DNA from: Oscillospiraceae bacterium
GTDB lineage: Bacteria; Bacillota; Clostridia; Oscillospirales; Ruminococcaceae
Assembly (NCBI GenBank): GCA_017460955.1
Contig: JAFTZY010000061.1
Location: forward strand, 1 to 32,702
Reading direction: 5' to 3'
DNA length: 32,702 nucleotides
A program made the translations under genes and the position numbers. This document shows, piece after piece, positions 22,594 to 30,707 of the stretch; position 1 is the first letter of the stretch; every line of letters begins with the position of its first letter. Below the pieces are notes generated by a model. That model was not told the origin of the DNA, did not search any database, and worked only from the letters and a program-made list of their open reading frames with translations.

Positions 22594-25137
22594 TCAGCGC
22601 TCCCCGGCACCGGCAGCACGGACCTCCTGCCAGAGCTCCTGGGCGGACATGCGGTAGGCGCCGTTGCCGAGGATGATGATCTGCTCCATGCCGTCCGAGG
22701 TCGCCACGCGCACGCGGTAATCCTTCGCCAGCTCATGGGAGATGCGCTCGATGTAGGTATCCGCCGTCTCGGCCTCCTTGGTATACACCACATCCACGCC
22801 GCCGATGCGCTGCACGCTCCCCGTGCCGCCCTTGACGCGGTAGGCATCGAACACCACGATCAGCCGGCAGTCCCGGTAGCCGCGGTAGTTGTCCAGGAGA
22901 TGGACGAGCCGGTCACGGGCCGCATCGAGGTCCTGCGCGGCGATCCTTTTCAGCTCCTCCCAGGCAAAGATGATGTTGTACCCGTCCACGAGCAGGTACT
23001 CCGGTCCCGAGGGCAGGGGCACGCGCTTCCGGGAAACCGTTCGCTCGGGGGCGGGCGTATGGAAATTGCGCCGCTCCTCCCGCGCATCCCGGCGGATGGT
23101 GCCGTAGGTCTGCTCGAAGATCTGTTTGAGCTGTGCATCCTGCTCGGCACTGCCCGTGTACGCCTCCCGCACGGGACGGACTCGGCGCTCCTGTACCTGC
23201 ACGGGGCGTTCCTTCTGCGGGTCCTCCGTATGCATATGGGCGGCCACCTCGTCCCAGTGGACCAGCACCCCCGCACCGTGGGAGCAGAACACCGAGTCCG
23301 GCGAGCCCTCCGGATCCGCAAGCGGATCGTACCCGATGCGCTCGATCACGGGCGCCGGCTCCGGACACGGGGCATACCCGTCCGGACGGCAGGTGAGCCG
23401 TCCCCGGCCGTGGGTGTACTCCATCACGGCCGTGCGGTAGGTCATCATGAGTGCGGCGGGGGCACGTCCCTCGATCACGGCCGTCTCCCCGAGGGTCTGG
23501 GGTGCCAGGGGCCTTGCACCGCGCATTTCCAGGTCCGTGAGCGCCCGGCCCACGCTTGTCAGCGGCACCTCGAGCCGGAACCGGTACCACGGCTCAAGGA
23601 GCACGCTTTCCGCCTGCATCAGGCCCTGCCGCACCGCCCGGTAGGTCGCCTGCCGGAAATCCCCGCCCTCGGTGTGCTTCTTGTGCGCACGCCCGGCAAG
23701 GAGCGTGATCTTCACATCGGTGAGCGGCGAGCCCGTGAGCACGCCCGGATGCTGCCGCTCGCCCAGGTGCGTGAGGATCAGGCGCTGCCAGTTGCGGTCA
23801 AGTGCATCCTCCCGGCATACCGTGGCAAGCTGCACGCCGCTGCCCGGGGCGCCTGGCTCGAGAAGCAGGCGCACCTCGGCATAATGCCGCAGCGGCTCAT
23901 AATGCCCGAGTCCCTGCACGGGTGCGGCGATCGTCTCCCGGTAGGCCACACCCGCCGGGACAAAGCCTGCCCGGATCGAAAAGCGCTCCTCCAGGACGGA
24001 TGCGAGCACATCGAGCTGGATCTCGCCCATGAGCAGCACGGTGATCTCCCCGCCGCGGAAGGCAACATGGAGCTGGGGATCCTCCTGCTCGAGCCTGCGC
24101 AGTGCGCTAAGGGCGGTATGGATCGGCACCTCGGCGGGCAGCGCCACGGCATAGCGCAGAATGGGCTCGAGCGTGGGGGCGGGGGCATCGGGCTCGGTGC
24201 CAAGGCCCTGTCCGGGGAAGGTCTGTGTCAGGCCCGTGACGGCGCAGACCGTCCCGGGGTACACCGCATCGGCGGGGGTGAATTTCGTCCCGGAGTAGAG
24301 CCGGATGGCATCCACCTTCTCCTCCCAGGGCTGCGGGGTCTCCCCTTGCAGGACATCCTTCGGGCGCAGCACGCCGCCGGTGACCTTCAGGTGGGTCAGG
24401 CGCTTGCCCTGCGCCTCCTCGGTGATCTTGAACACCCTTGCGGAAAAGGCGTCACGGCGCGGCAGCGGAAGGGTGCAGTGCGCAAGGAGGGTGAGGAGGC
24501 GTTCGATCCCCTCGCAGCGCAATGCCGACCCGAAGCAGCACGGGAACACATGGCGCTGCGTCACGGCGCGGGCGATGCCGTCCATGGGGGCGCATCCCGT
24601 TTCGAGCACGGATTCCATGAGCGCCTCATCGGTGGCGCCGACCGCCTCATAGAAGGCATCGTCCTCCTGCGTGAAATCCACGCATGCAGGGTCGAGCCGT
24701 TCCCGCAGCTCCTGCATGATCGCCTCCTGCGAGGAATGCGAGAGGTCCATCTTATTGACAAAGACGAACACTGGAACCCCGGCATGGTCAAGGAGGCTCC
24801 AGAGCGTTTCGGTATGGCTCTGCACGCCCTCGGAGCCGCTCACGACGAGCACGGCATAATCGAGGACCGAGAGGGTGCGTTCCATCTCGGCGGAGAAATC
24901 GACATGTCCGGGGGTATCGAGGAGGGTGAGCTCCGCGTCCGGCAGGAGGAGCCTTGCCTCCTTGGCAAAGATGGTGATGCCCCGGGAGCGCTCGAGCGCA
25001 TCGGTATCGAGGAAGGCATCGCCGTGATCGACGCGGCCGAGCCGGCGCAGCATGCCGGCAGTGTAGAGCATCGCCTCGGAGAGGGTGGTCTTGCCCGCAT
25101 CCACATGGGCGAGCATCCCGACGGTCAGACGTTTCAT
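22594..25137 (-). CDS. EF-G/Tet(M)-like translational GTPase fused to a YacP/Rae1 NYN nuclease domain
   Basis: The 847-residue protein has two parts. Residues 1 to about 600 are a translational GTPase of the EF-G/Tet(M) group: P-loop AHVDAGKT (10-17), RGIT (52-55), DTPGH (74-78), NKMD (128-131), then domains II-V. The domain IV loop reads AHKKHTEGGDF (484-494), not the SPVSTP-type loop of tetracycline protection proteins. After a linker (about 615-712) comes a NYN/PIN-like domain of the YacP type: LLVDGYNIIF (715-724), VVFDAYRVKGG (761-771), YTKEAETADTYIE (785-797) and ATSDGMEQ (812-819). In Bacillus the separate YacP (Rae1) cleaves mRNA in the ribosomal A site. The fusion suggests GTP-driven delivery of the nuclease to ribosomes (inference). 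AAAGGAG fixes the start at 25137. Confidence 0.9.
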   Translation of the reverse strand: MKRLTVGMLAHVDAGKTTLSEAMLYTAGMLRRLGRVDHGDAFLDTDALERSRGITIFAKEARLLLPDAELTLLDTPGHVDFSAEMERTLSVLDYAVLVVSGSEGVQSHTETLWSLLDHAGVPVFVFVNKMDLSHSSQEAIMQELRERLDPACVDFTQEDDAFYEAVGATDEALMESVLETGCAPMDGIARAVTQRHVFPCCFGSALRCEGIERLLTLLAHCTLPLPRRDAFSARVFKITEEAQGKRLTHLKVTGGVLRPKDVLQGETPQPWEEKVDAIRLYSGTKFTPADAVYPGTVCAVTGLTQTFPGQGLGTEPDAPAPTLEPILRYAVALPAEVPIHTALSALRRLEQEDPQLHVAFRGGEITVLLMGEIQLDVLASVLEERFSIRAGFVPAGVAYRETIAAPVQGLGHYEPLRHYAEVRLLLEPGAPGSGVQLATVCREDALDRNWQRLILTHLGERQHPGVLTGSPLTDVKITLLAGRAHKKHTEGGDFRQATYRAVRQGLMQAESVLLEPWYRFRLEVPLTSVGRALTDLEMRGARPLAPQTLGETAVIEGRAPAALMMTYRTAVMEYTHGRGRLTCRPDGYAPCPEPAPVIERIGYDPLADPEGSPDSVFCSHGAGVLVHWDEVAAHMHTEDPQKERPVQVQERRVRPVREAYTGSAEQDAQLKQIFEQTYGTIRRDAREERRNFHTPAPERTVSRKRVPLPSGPEYLLVDGYNIIFAWEELKRIAAQDLDAARDRLVHLLDNYRGYRDCRLIVVFDAYRVKGGTGSVQRIGGVDVVYTKEAETADTYIERISHELAKDYRVRVATSDGMEQIIILGNGAYRMSAQELWQEVRAAGAGER

Positions 25138-25188
25138 GGCGGGGGCTCCTTTCATCAAAATCTATGACTGGGTATTGAAAACCGGTAT

Positions 25189-25218
25189 TTCACACAGGGC
25201 AGCAGAATGTGGTATCAT
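25189..25218 (+). promoter_or_regulatory. promoter of the small ACT-domain gene
   Basis: TTCACA (25189-25194) and TATCAT (25213-25218) have an 18-base spacer ending in AATGTGG, the same pre-(-10) string as other promoters here. It is weaker than the others in both hexamers. Confidence 0.6.
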
Positions 25219-25270
25219 AAATAAAAAAGCAGGCGGGATGCGGGGCATTCCGGGATAAGGAGGGATTTTT

Positions 25271-25516
25271 ATGAACAACGGGACACCGATCCGCATTCTC
25301 ACCCTGGACCGGGTGGGCGTCGTCAGCGAGATCACGGGGATCTGCTCGGGACTCGGGATCGGCATCCGCACGCACAACGCCCGTGTGGTGCGGGGCAGCC
25401 GGGGGGAATACCTCTCGGATTTCCGGGCGGTCCTGGACGACACGGAGCCCGAAACGCTCCATCGGCTGCGCTGCCGGCTCTCCCACATCAAGGGCCTGCG
25501 CCGTGTGGAAATATGA
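25271..25516 (+). CDS. stand-alone ACT-domain protein
   Basis: The 81-residue protein is almost entirely one ACT fold. It has the opening strand IRILTLDRVGVVSEITGICSG, a central IGIRTHNARV strand, and SDFRAVLDD, then a final RVEI strand. The DRVGVVSEIT turn is the ligand-binding loop of many amino-acid-sensing ACT domains. No catalytic domain is attached. AAGGAGGG precedes ATG 25271. It is transcribed divergently from the GTPase-nuclease gene and ends in a shared terminator. Its ligand is unknown; a role with the ACT-shortened SerA 7 kb away is only a speculation. Confidence 0.8.
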   Translation: MNNGTPIRILTLDRVGVVSEITGICSGLGIGIRTHNARVVRGSRGEYLSDFRAVLDDTEPETLHRLRCRLSHIKGLRRVEI

Positions 25517-25773
25517 GGCGGGGAGCCCCCGCAGGCAGATGCCTCCCAATGAATGCCGCAAGCGGCATTCAAAGGTCGGCCTACTCTCCGATGATCTCCA
25601 TTAAACTTGCCTCTGGTCGCTCGCCGCACACTTCAAATCTAAGGTGAAGCGTGCATTCAGCATTTCTGCTGGCTGATTGCAAGCGGCGAAATCCCCTTCT
25701 CCAACTCCGGACGGCGTCTTCCTTGCCGCCTTTATGCGGCAACGGATCTATCATCAAAACGCACAAGCAATCG
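25517..25773. other. hairpin-rich non-coding stretch
   Basis: No gene is seen. Consecutive palindromes occur: GCGGGG/CCCCGC at 25518-25532, GGCA/TGCC at 25534-25543, a perfect 9-bp GAATGCCGC/GCGGCATTC stem at 25551-25570, GCACACTTCA with TGAAGCGTGC at about 25625-25653, and GCCGC/GCGGC at 25725-25740. The antisense open frame here has no ribosome binding site. It may be a long structured 3' region of the ACT mRNA, a small RNA, or a degenerate repeat. It shares a hairpin-rich character with 2250-2456, but no clear sequence identity. Confidence 0.45.
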
Positions 25774-25803
25774 AAAAAGCCCCCTCTCAAGGGGGGCTTT
25801 TCT
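25774..25803. terminator. bidirectional terminator between the ACT gene and the kinase-deaminase operon
   Basis: GCCCCCT (25779-25785) pairs with AGGGGGGC, flanked by AAAAA on the left and CTTTTCTT on the right. It can end both convergent units. Confidence 0.85.
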
Positions 25804-25816
25804 TCATGTATATCGC

Positions 25817-27892
25817 TTAGAATCCCCGCTTCTTCATCTGCTTGCGGAATTCCGCATCGATCTTGGCTGCCTTCTTCTTCTCCTTGGCAAGGCGCTGCAT
25901 CTCGGCAGCGGACAGCGGCGTATCGGCGCTCAGGCCGGTATCTGCCTGCTGCTGCGGCATGGTGCGCACGCCGCGGCTCGGTGCAGCACCGGGCGCGTCA
26001 TCCATGAAGCGGGACAGACGCTGCCTGAACACGGAGCCGTCCGCCTTTGCCTGGGGAGACCCCTGCGAATAGCTCGACTGCTGCGGCATCTGCTGGCTGT
26101 GCGCGGGCTGGGAATACATGGGCTGCTGCCCGTACATCGGCTGCTGGTACATGGGCTGCTGGGACTGCCCGGGCTGCATGTACATGGACTGCTGCTGCGG
26201 CTGCTGGGATCCACCGGCCTGCATATACATGGACTGCTGCTGCGGCTGCCCGGGCTGGATATACATGGACTGCTGCTGCGGCTGCCCGGGCTGGATATAC
26301 ATCGACTGCTGCTGGGGTCCTCCCGGCTGGATATACATCGACTGCTGCTGGGGTCCTCCCGGCTGGATATACATCGACTGGCGCTGCGGCTGCTGTGCAT
26401 ACATCGGCTGCTGCTGCGCATACATGGGCTGCTGCGGCTGCTGGAGCTGCTGGGACTGCTGGAGCTGCTGGGACTGCTGTGCATTCTGCTGCATGCCCGG
26501 CCTTGCGACCGCGCCGTAGATCGGCTGGTTCTGGGGCAGGGCAGTGAAGCCCTGCTGCTGGGGCTGCTGCGCCTGTGCAGGACCGCCCTGCATCGGCGGC
26601 TGGTAGAAATTCGGATCGCTTGCGGGCGGCGGCTCGGGGGATTCCCCTGCCTCGAAGCCGAATGCGGAGAAATCGCCTTCCTCCGGCACTTCCATCGTCC
26701 GCACGGGTGCCATGGCCTCGGGTGCCTCCTCGGCAAACTCGTTGGGTTCCTCGGCAAATTCGTTGGGCGCATCCTGTGCAAATTCATTCTGCGGCTCCAT
26801 GGCCTGAGCGGGCGCTTCGGCAGCAAATTCATTCCGCGGCTCCATGGCCTGAGCGGGTGCCGGTGCGGGCGCTTCGGCGGCAAACTCGTTCTGCGGCTCC
26901 ATGGTCTGGACCGGTGCCGGTGCGGGCGCTTCCGCTGCGAACTCATTCTGCGGCTCCATGGTCTGGACCGGTGCCGGAGCGGGCGCTTCCGCTGCGAACT
27001 CGTTCTGCGGCTCCATGGTCTGGGCCGGTGCCGGAGCGGGCGCTTCCGCTGCGAACTCGTTCTGCGGCTCCATGGCCTGAGCGGGGGCCGGAGCTTCCTG
27101 CGCAAACTCGTTCGGTTCCTCTGCAAATTCGTTCGGTTCCCCGGCGGCGTCCTCTTCCTCCGTCTGTTCGGTGAAGGTCCGTGCCGGGTCGGGCTCTGCC
27201 TGGGCGTTCACGAATTCGTTCTCCAGATCCGCAAAGACGCTCTCGATCGAGGGCTTGTCATCGGGCTTCACCGTCCCGGTAAAGGACGGATCGGGCTCAC
27301 CCTGCACGGAGGCGGGCATGGCCATTTCCGGCGGGATCTCAAAGCCGTCGATATCAAGTGCGGCCTGTGCAGCGGGGACTTCCGGCGCCTCGGGTGCGGG
27401 CGTCTCAAACTCCGCGGGATCGGGTACTTCAAACTCTGCCATGGCGTCCTCGGTGCTCTCCCCCTCGGGATCGAACTGATCCTCGGGGCCGAGCGAACCG
27501 GGGGCAAGCAACTCAATGGCCTTGACACTGCGGTTGGCAGCGATATAAATGTCGGTGAAGCGGTTCTCCGGATTGGTCTCGCACAACAGCTTGATGCAAG
27601 ACTCGCACGGCTGGCTGACCTCACGGGTCGCAAAGGAGATCGTGATGAGCTGATCCACCTTGTCCTCGTCCGTCTGGGACAGCGCCATGATGGCGTTGTA
27701 TTCCGGGCATGCCCGCATGAGCTGTCCGGCGCTGATCTTCACGCTTGTCACGCCGGCAAACACATGCTGCCGGTCGGTGATCATTACGCAGAACTCCGCA
27801 TCGCGTCCGGAGACGAGGTTCGGCTCGACCAGCTTGACATTCTCCATGAGCCGGACGGCGTAGTTATACAGATCCTTGGACTCCATTTCCAT
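25817..27892 (-). CDS. cytidine-deaminase-like domain fused to long tandem repeats
   Basis: The 691-residue protein begins with a domain of about 135 residues matching the tetrameric cytidine deaminase fold: CPEYNAI (C62, E64) and PCESC (C96, C99), the complete zinc ligands and catalytic glutamate at the usual spacing. The strand that normally reads GVNVENAS reads GVTSVKIS, so the Asn and Glu that bind ribose are lost. An acidic stretch follows, then 19-residue repeats around EPQNEFAAEAPAPAP (275-365) with other NEFA copies. Next is a Gln-rich region with 12-residue QQQSMYIQPGGP-type repeats (about 504-583), and a basic tail (about 620-691). It may be a scaffold or client of the kinase/phosphatase encoded upstream (inference). 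Start at ATG 27892; last gene of the operon. Confidence 0.75.
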   Translation of the reverse strand: MEMESKDLYNYAVRLMENVKLVEPNLVSGRDAEFCVMITDRQHVFAGVTSVKISAGQLMRACPEYNAIMALSQTDEDKVDQLITISFATREVSQPCESCIKLLCETNPENRFTDIYIAANRSVKAIELLAPGSLGPEDQFDPEGESTEDAMAEFEVPDPAEFETPAPEAPEVPAAQAALDIDGFEIPPEMAMPASVQGEPDPSFTGTVKPDDKPSIESVFADLENEFVNAQAEPDPARTFTEQTEEEDAAGEPNEFAEEPNEFAQEAPAPAQAMEPQNEFAAEAPAPAPAQTMEPQNEFAAEAPAPAPVQTMEPQNEFAAEAPAPAPVQTMEPQNEFAAEAPAPAPAQAMEPRNEFAAEAPAQAMEPQNEFAQDAPNEFAEEPNEFAEEAPEAMAPVRTMEVPEEGDFSAFGFEAGESPEPPPASDPNFYQPPMQGGPAQAQQPQQQGFTALPQNQPIYGAVARPGMQQNAQQSQQLQQSQQLQQPQQPMYAQQQPMYAQQPQRQSMYIQPGGPQQQSMYIQPGGPQQQSMYIQPGQPQQQSMYIQPGQPQQQSMYMQAGGSQQPQQQSMYMQPGQSQQPMYQQPMYGQQPMYSQPAHSQQMPQQSSYSQGSPQAKADGSVFRQRLSRFMDDAPGAAPSRGVRTMPQQQADTGLSADTPLSAAEMQRLAKEKKKAAKIDAEFRKQMKKRGF
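26143..26383 (-). repeat. 36-bp in-frame tandem repeats (SMY/Gln-rich)
   Basis: About six direct copies of a 36-bp unit encode QQQSMYIQPGGP-type peptides, with drift to MYMQ at the distal end and shorter QPMY units beyond. The copies are contiguous, without spacers, and keep the reading frame. Confidence 0.9.
26776..27070 (-). repeat. 57-bp in-frame tandem repeats (NEF-type)
   Basis: Four full 57-bp copies and one shortened 45-bp copy encode EPQNEFAAEAPAPAPxQxM units. The DNA copies are nearly identical, pointing to recent expansion or exchange. Shorter EPNEFA units flank both sides. Confidence 0.9.
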
Positions 27893-27922
27893 AGATGTTC
27901 CTGCCTTTCTGTCGTGGAGGTC

Positions 27923-28840
27923 TTATGCTGTGGGCTGGCTGTAGAAGCAGGTGCGGTTCTTGCCGCCGAGCTTGGCGCTGTATATGGCTGCATCAGCGCA
28001 GTCGAGCAGGAGCTCGGGATCGGCACCGTCACGGGGATGGGCAGCAACGCCGTAGCACATGTTCACGGAAACGGGCTCACCGTTGACCATAACGGGTTCG
28101 CCGAAGAGCGCACGCAGCTGCTCGATGATGTTGAGGATATCGGCCTCGGTGGGGGTGCCGTCGAGGATGATGCCGAACTCGTCGCCGCCCGTTCTGGCGA
28201 CGGTGTAGCGGCTGCCGCTGTACTTGTCGATGCGCTCGGCATAGGTGCGGATCACATCGTCACCGGCCTTGTGGCCGTAGGCATCGTTGATGCGCTTGAA
28301 ATCGTCCACATCGGCTGTGATGACGGTGAAGGGAGCTCTCTGGGCCACACGGTCACCCAGATCATCCAGGAAACGCTGCTTGTTGGGCAGGGTGGTCATG
28401 CGGTCGTAGTAAGCAAGATAGGTCAGGGCGTCGTCCTTTTCCTTCATCACGCGGTTCTGCTCGATCATCTGCTCATAGCTCTCGTTGAGCTCGGCATGCA
28501 TCTTGCGGCTGCGGTCAATGTACACGAAGATGATGGTCACGGTGAGGATGGTAGCGATGGGGGTGATGATGCCGGGCAGTGCCCCCATGTTCTGGCTGCG
28601 CAGGGTGGACATGAGCGCGGACAGTGTGGTCAGACCGTTGAGGATGAGTGCTGCGATGAAGCCGCGCTTACCGTTGGTCACCACGATGACCGTGGAGATG
28701 AGCACGAGGATCTGACCGAACACACCGTTGAAGGACGGTGCCAGGGAGAGCGGTCCCTGGATCAGAAAGACTGCCAGATAGAGGATGATCCCCACAACGA
28801 GGATGAAAATATTAAAGCCCTTGTTTTTTTCCTGATTCAT
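27923..28840 (-). CDS. membrane GGDEF diguanylate cyclase
   Basis: The 305-residue protein has four to five N-terminal membrane segments (about 10-28, 37-55, 60-78 and 88-108), a helical signalling linker (110-140) and one GGDEF domain. The active site GGDEF (218-222) is intact, as is the metal and substrate stretch ADVDDFKRINDAYGH. The position of the inhibitory RxxD site before GGDEF reads RYTV, so product inhibition at that site is probably absent. It should make cyclic-di-GMP. It lies 43 bases after the PP2C gene and 30 bases before the deaminase-repeat gene. Confidence 0.92.
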   Translation of the reverse strand: MNQEKNKGFNIFILVVGIILYLAVFLIQGPLSLAPSFNGVFGQILVLISTVIVVTNGKRGFIAALILNGLTTLSALMSTLRSQNMGALPGIITPIATILTVTIIFVYIDRSRKMHAELNESYEQMIEQNRVMKEKDDALTYLAYYDRMTTLPNKQRFLDDLGDRVAQRAPFTVITADVDDFKRINDAYGHKAGDDVIRTYAERIDKYSGSRYTVARTGGDEFGIILDGTPTEADILNIIEQLRALFGEPVMVNGEPVSVNMCYGVAAHPRDGADPELLLDCADAAIYSAKLGGKNRTCFYSQPTA

Positions 28841-28883
28841 AAATGTTTTTTCCTTTCCTTATTATGCGTGGATGCGGGTTTTG

Positions 28884-29837
28884 TCACTCCACCTGGAGAT
28901 TGGGGTTGCGCCTGAGCTGATTTTTCAGCTTCTGCTTCTGGATGCGGGCAGCCTGCTCGGCCTTGCGCATCTCGGCGCGGCGCTTGTTCTTCTCGACCTG
29001 CGTGCGCAGGATCTGCAGATGCTGTGCCAGGAACTGCGGATCGAAGGCACCGGCCATGGAGATGTCGTCCTGCGTACCGAAATTGGTGCGCTTGACAAGG
29101 TTTCTGGTGATGACCTTATCGAACTCGCCGAGCTGGCCTAAATGACTTGCGATGATCGTGTGGTAGTCGAGGAAATCCTCGCTGCTGCGGAAGGACGTGT
29201 AAAGTCCGTCCGTGGACACGAACACGGCCAGGGGCGCCTCCATCGTGTAGAAGCTGTTGAACAGGTCGATGGCATTGGAATTGCTCATGGACGCTGTGAG
29301 GTTGGCAGGGCAGCTCTCATCGTCGATAATGGGCATTTCTGCCTGTGCATCCTGGTCAATGACGACCATACTGCCGTCGCCGATCTGGATGCCGAAGGTG
29401 AATTTCCGGCCGTACACCACGGCAATGAGCGTGGTGCCGTAGATGGACTCGGTGCGGATGTCCTCAAACTCCTCCTCGGAGAAGGGGGCCCGCTCGAGTG
29501 CGGTGAAGGGATTCTCCTGCAAATGCCGGAGGATCGCCCGGTCCCATCTGGAAATGATCTGCTTTTCGATCTTGCGGATGAGCCGTTTGGGATCCCGCTC
29601 GAAGCTCTCCTCAAAAGCGGGGGCATCCGCATAATAGCTTGCGACAGTCTGCACGGTGGCTGCAACGGCCATGCGTGCGCCGACGTCACTTCTGAAATGC
29701 TTCTTGCTGCCGTGGCCGTCCGCCACTGCGGCAAGCGCGTAATTTTCGTAGACCTTGAAATCTGAAAAATCCTGGCATACCGTTCCTTTTGCCGTATGAC
29801 TGGCACCGATCACGGAATGGTAAAATCCGCTGTACAT
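28884..29837 (-). CDS. PP2C-family protein phosphatase
   Basis: The 317-residue protein is a PP2C/PPM Ser/Thr phosphatase of the kind found beside TerY-like proteins. Metal-binding and core motifs are present: CQDFSDF (21-27), VADGHGSKKHFRSDVGA (38-54), YGTTL (133-137), IGDGSMVV (152-159), STDGLYTSF (208-216) and QDDISMAG (256-263). After residue 268 a charged coiled-coil tail rich in Lys, Arg and Gln follows. It is encoded between the vWA and GGDEF genes and is the likely reverser of the kinase at 30708-32066. Confidence 0.9.
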   Translation of the reverse strand: MYSGFYHSVIGASHTAKGTVCQDFSDFKVYENYALAAVADGHGSKKHFRSDVGARMAVAATVQTVASYYADAPAFEESFERDPKRLIRKIEKQIISRWDRAILRHLQENPFTALERAPFSEEEFEDIRTESIYGTTLIAVVYGRKFTFGIQIGDGSMVVIDQDAQAEMPIIDDESCPANLTASMSNSNAIDLFNSFYTMEAPLAVFVSTDGLYTSFRSSEDFLDYHTIIASHLGQLGEFDKVITRNLVKRTNFGTQDDISMAGAFDPQFLAQHLQILRTQVEKNKRRAEMRKAEQAARIQKQKLKNQLRRNPNLQVE

Positions 29838-29873
29838 ATTCTGAGCACCTCCCTTATCTTACCGTACAGCGCC

Positions 29874-30686
29874 TTACCAGCCGCTGTCGAAGGGAACGTC
29901 GCCGTAGCCCTCGGATTTGATGATCTCCTGGATCTGCTCGCCCAGGAGCTTCTGCTTGGACTCGAATACGTCCTGCATGCCCAGCTCATGCTGGGTATCA
30001 TCGGAGAGGGTCATGCTCTTACTGCCGATCTGGGACGAGGTCACAGCGATGATCTTAATGAGGTGTGCGAGCTGTCCGCCGGAGTAGGCATGCACTACGG
30101 TATCCTTGGTGCCGGTGAATTCTGCGAGCATGTCGTCATTGGCCTCCTTGCCGATGCCGAGTGCCGTTTTCAGACCGTACTTATACCAGCTGTTCTTTTT
30201 CAGGGAGGCAAGCCCCGTCTTGTAATCGTCCGACGGATAGCCGTCCGTCATCAGGAACATAACGGGAGCAAAGGACAGGGACGGGGAATTGAGGAAGCTG
30301 TTGCGGGACATGCGGATGGACAGCTCCTTGAAGGCAGCGCCCATACTGGTCACGCCGTCCGCACGCAGGCGGATCCATTCAAAGTCCTCGATCGAGATGG
30401 GCTCGGAGTACATCCACATCACGGAATTCGAGAAGGTCAGCACGGCGATCTTGACATCCGTGTCCGCCTCGCCGACTCTGCGGATCTCCGGGATCAGCTC
30501 CTCCATGACGGTATTGAGCTCACCCATCTTGGTGCCCTTCATACTGCCGGAGGTATCGATCAGGAAGAAGATGACCAGGCTCTTGCGGGAAACACCCGTC
30601 GCGTTGAGCGGATCGTCATCGTAGAAGCTCAGCTCGCCGTCGAGCTCATCGCCCATATCCAGCGCTGTATCCATATCATCAAGCAT
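29874..30686 (-). CDS. TerY-like von Willebrand factor A domain protein
   Basis: The 270-residue protein has an acidic N-terminal segment and a vWA domain with a complete metal-ion-dependent adhesion site: DTSGSM (44-49), T113 in DGVTSMG and D148 in LMTDGYPSD. The overall pattern, with SVMWMYSEPI and the late GGQLAHLIKII segment, fits the TerY group of cytoplasmic vWA proteins. A start at 30686 is preferred to ATG 30695 because the AAGGAG site overlaps the earlier ATG. Together with the adjacent kinase and PP2C genes it makes a TerY-P triad. Confidence 0.88.
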   Translation of the reverse strand: MLDDMDTALDMGDELDGELSFYDDDPLNATGVSRKSLVIFFLIDTSGSMKGTKMGELNTVMEELIPEIRRVGEADTDVKIAVLTFSNSVMWMYSEPISIEDFEWIRLRADGVTSMGAAFKELSIRMSRNSFLNSPSLSFAPVMFLMTDGYPSDDYKTGLASLKKNSWYKYGLKTALGIGKEANDDMLAEFTGTKDTVVHAYSGGQLAHLIKIIAVTSSQIGSKSMTLSDDTQHELGMQDVFESKQKLLGEQIQEIIKSEGYGDVPFDSGW

Positions 30687-30707
30687 TGACTGCATCTCCT
30701 TTCTTCA

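Noticed and set aside
22594-25137. Tetracycline resistance gene of the Tet(M) type
   Set aside because: The GTPase core is similar, but the domain IV loop differs from the resistance proteins and a nuclease domain is attached. Resistance cannot be claimed.
26143-26383. CRISPR-like array with 36-bp periodicity
   Set aside because: The repeats are contiguous with no spacers, stay in frame and encode a Gln/Ser/Met/Tyr peptide repeat. No cas genes are near.
26099-28915. Very long plus-strand open frame opposite the repeat and GGDEF genes
   Set aside because: It is the antisense shadow of two genes with clear domains. It has no ribosome binding site, and its Leu/His/Gly-rich composition is typical of a shadow frame.
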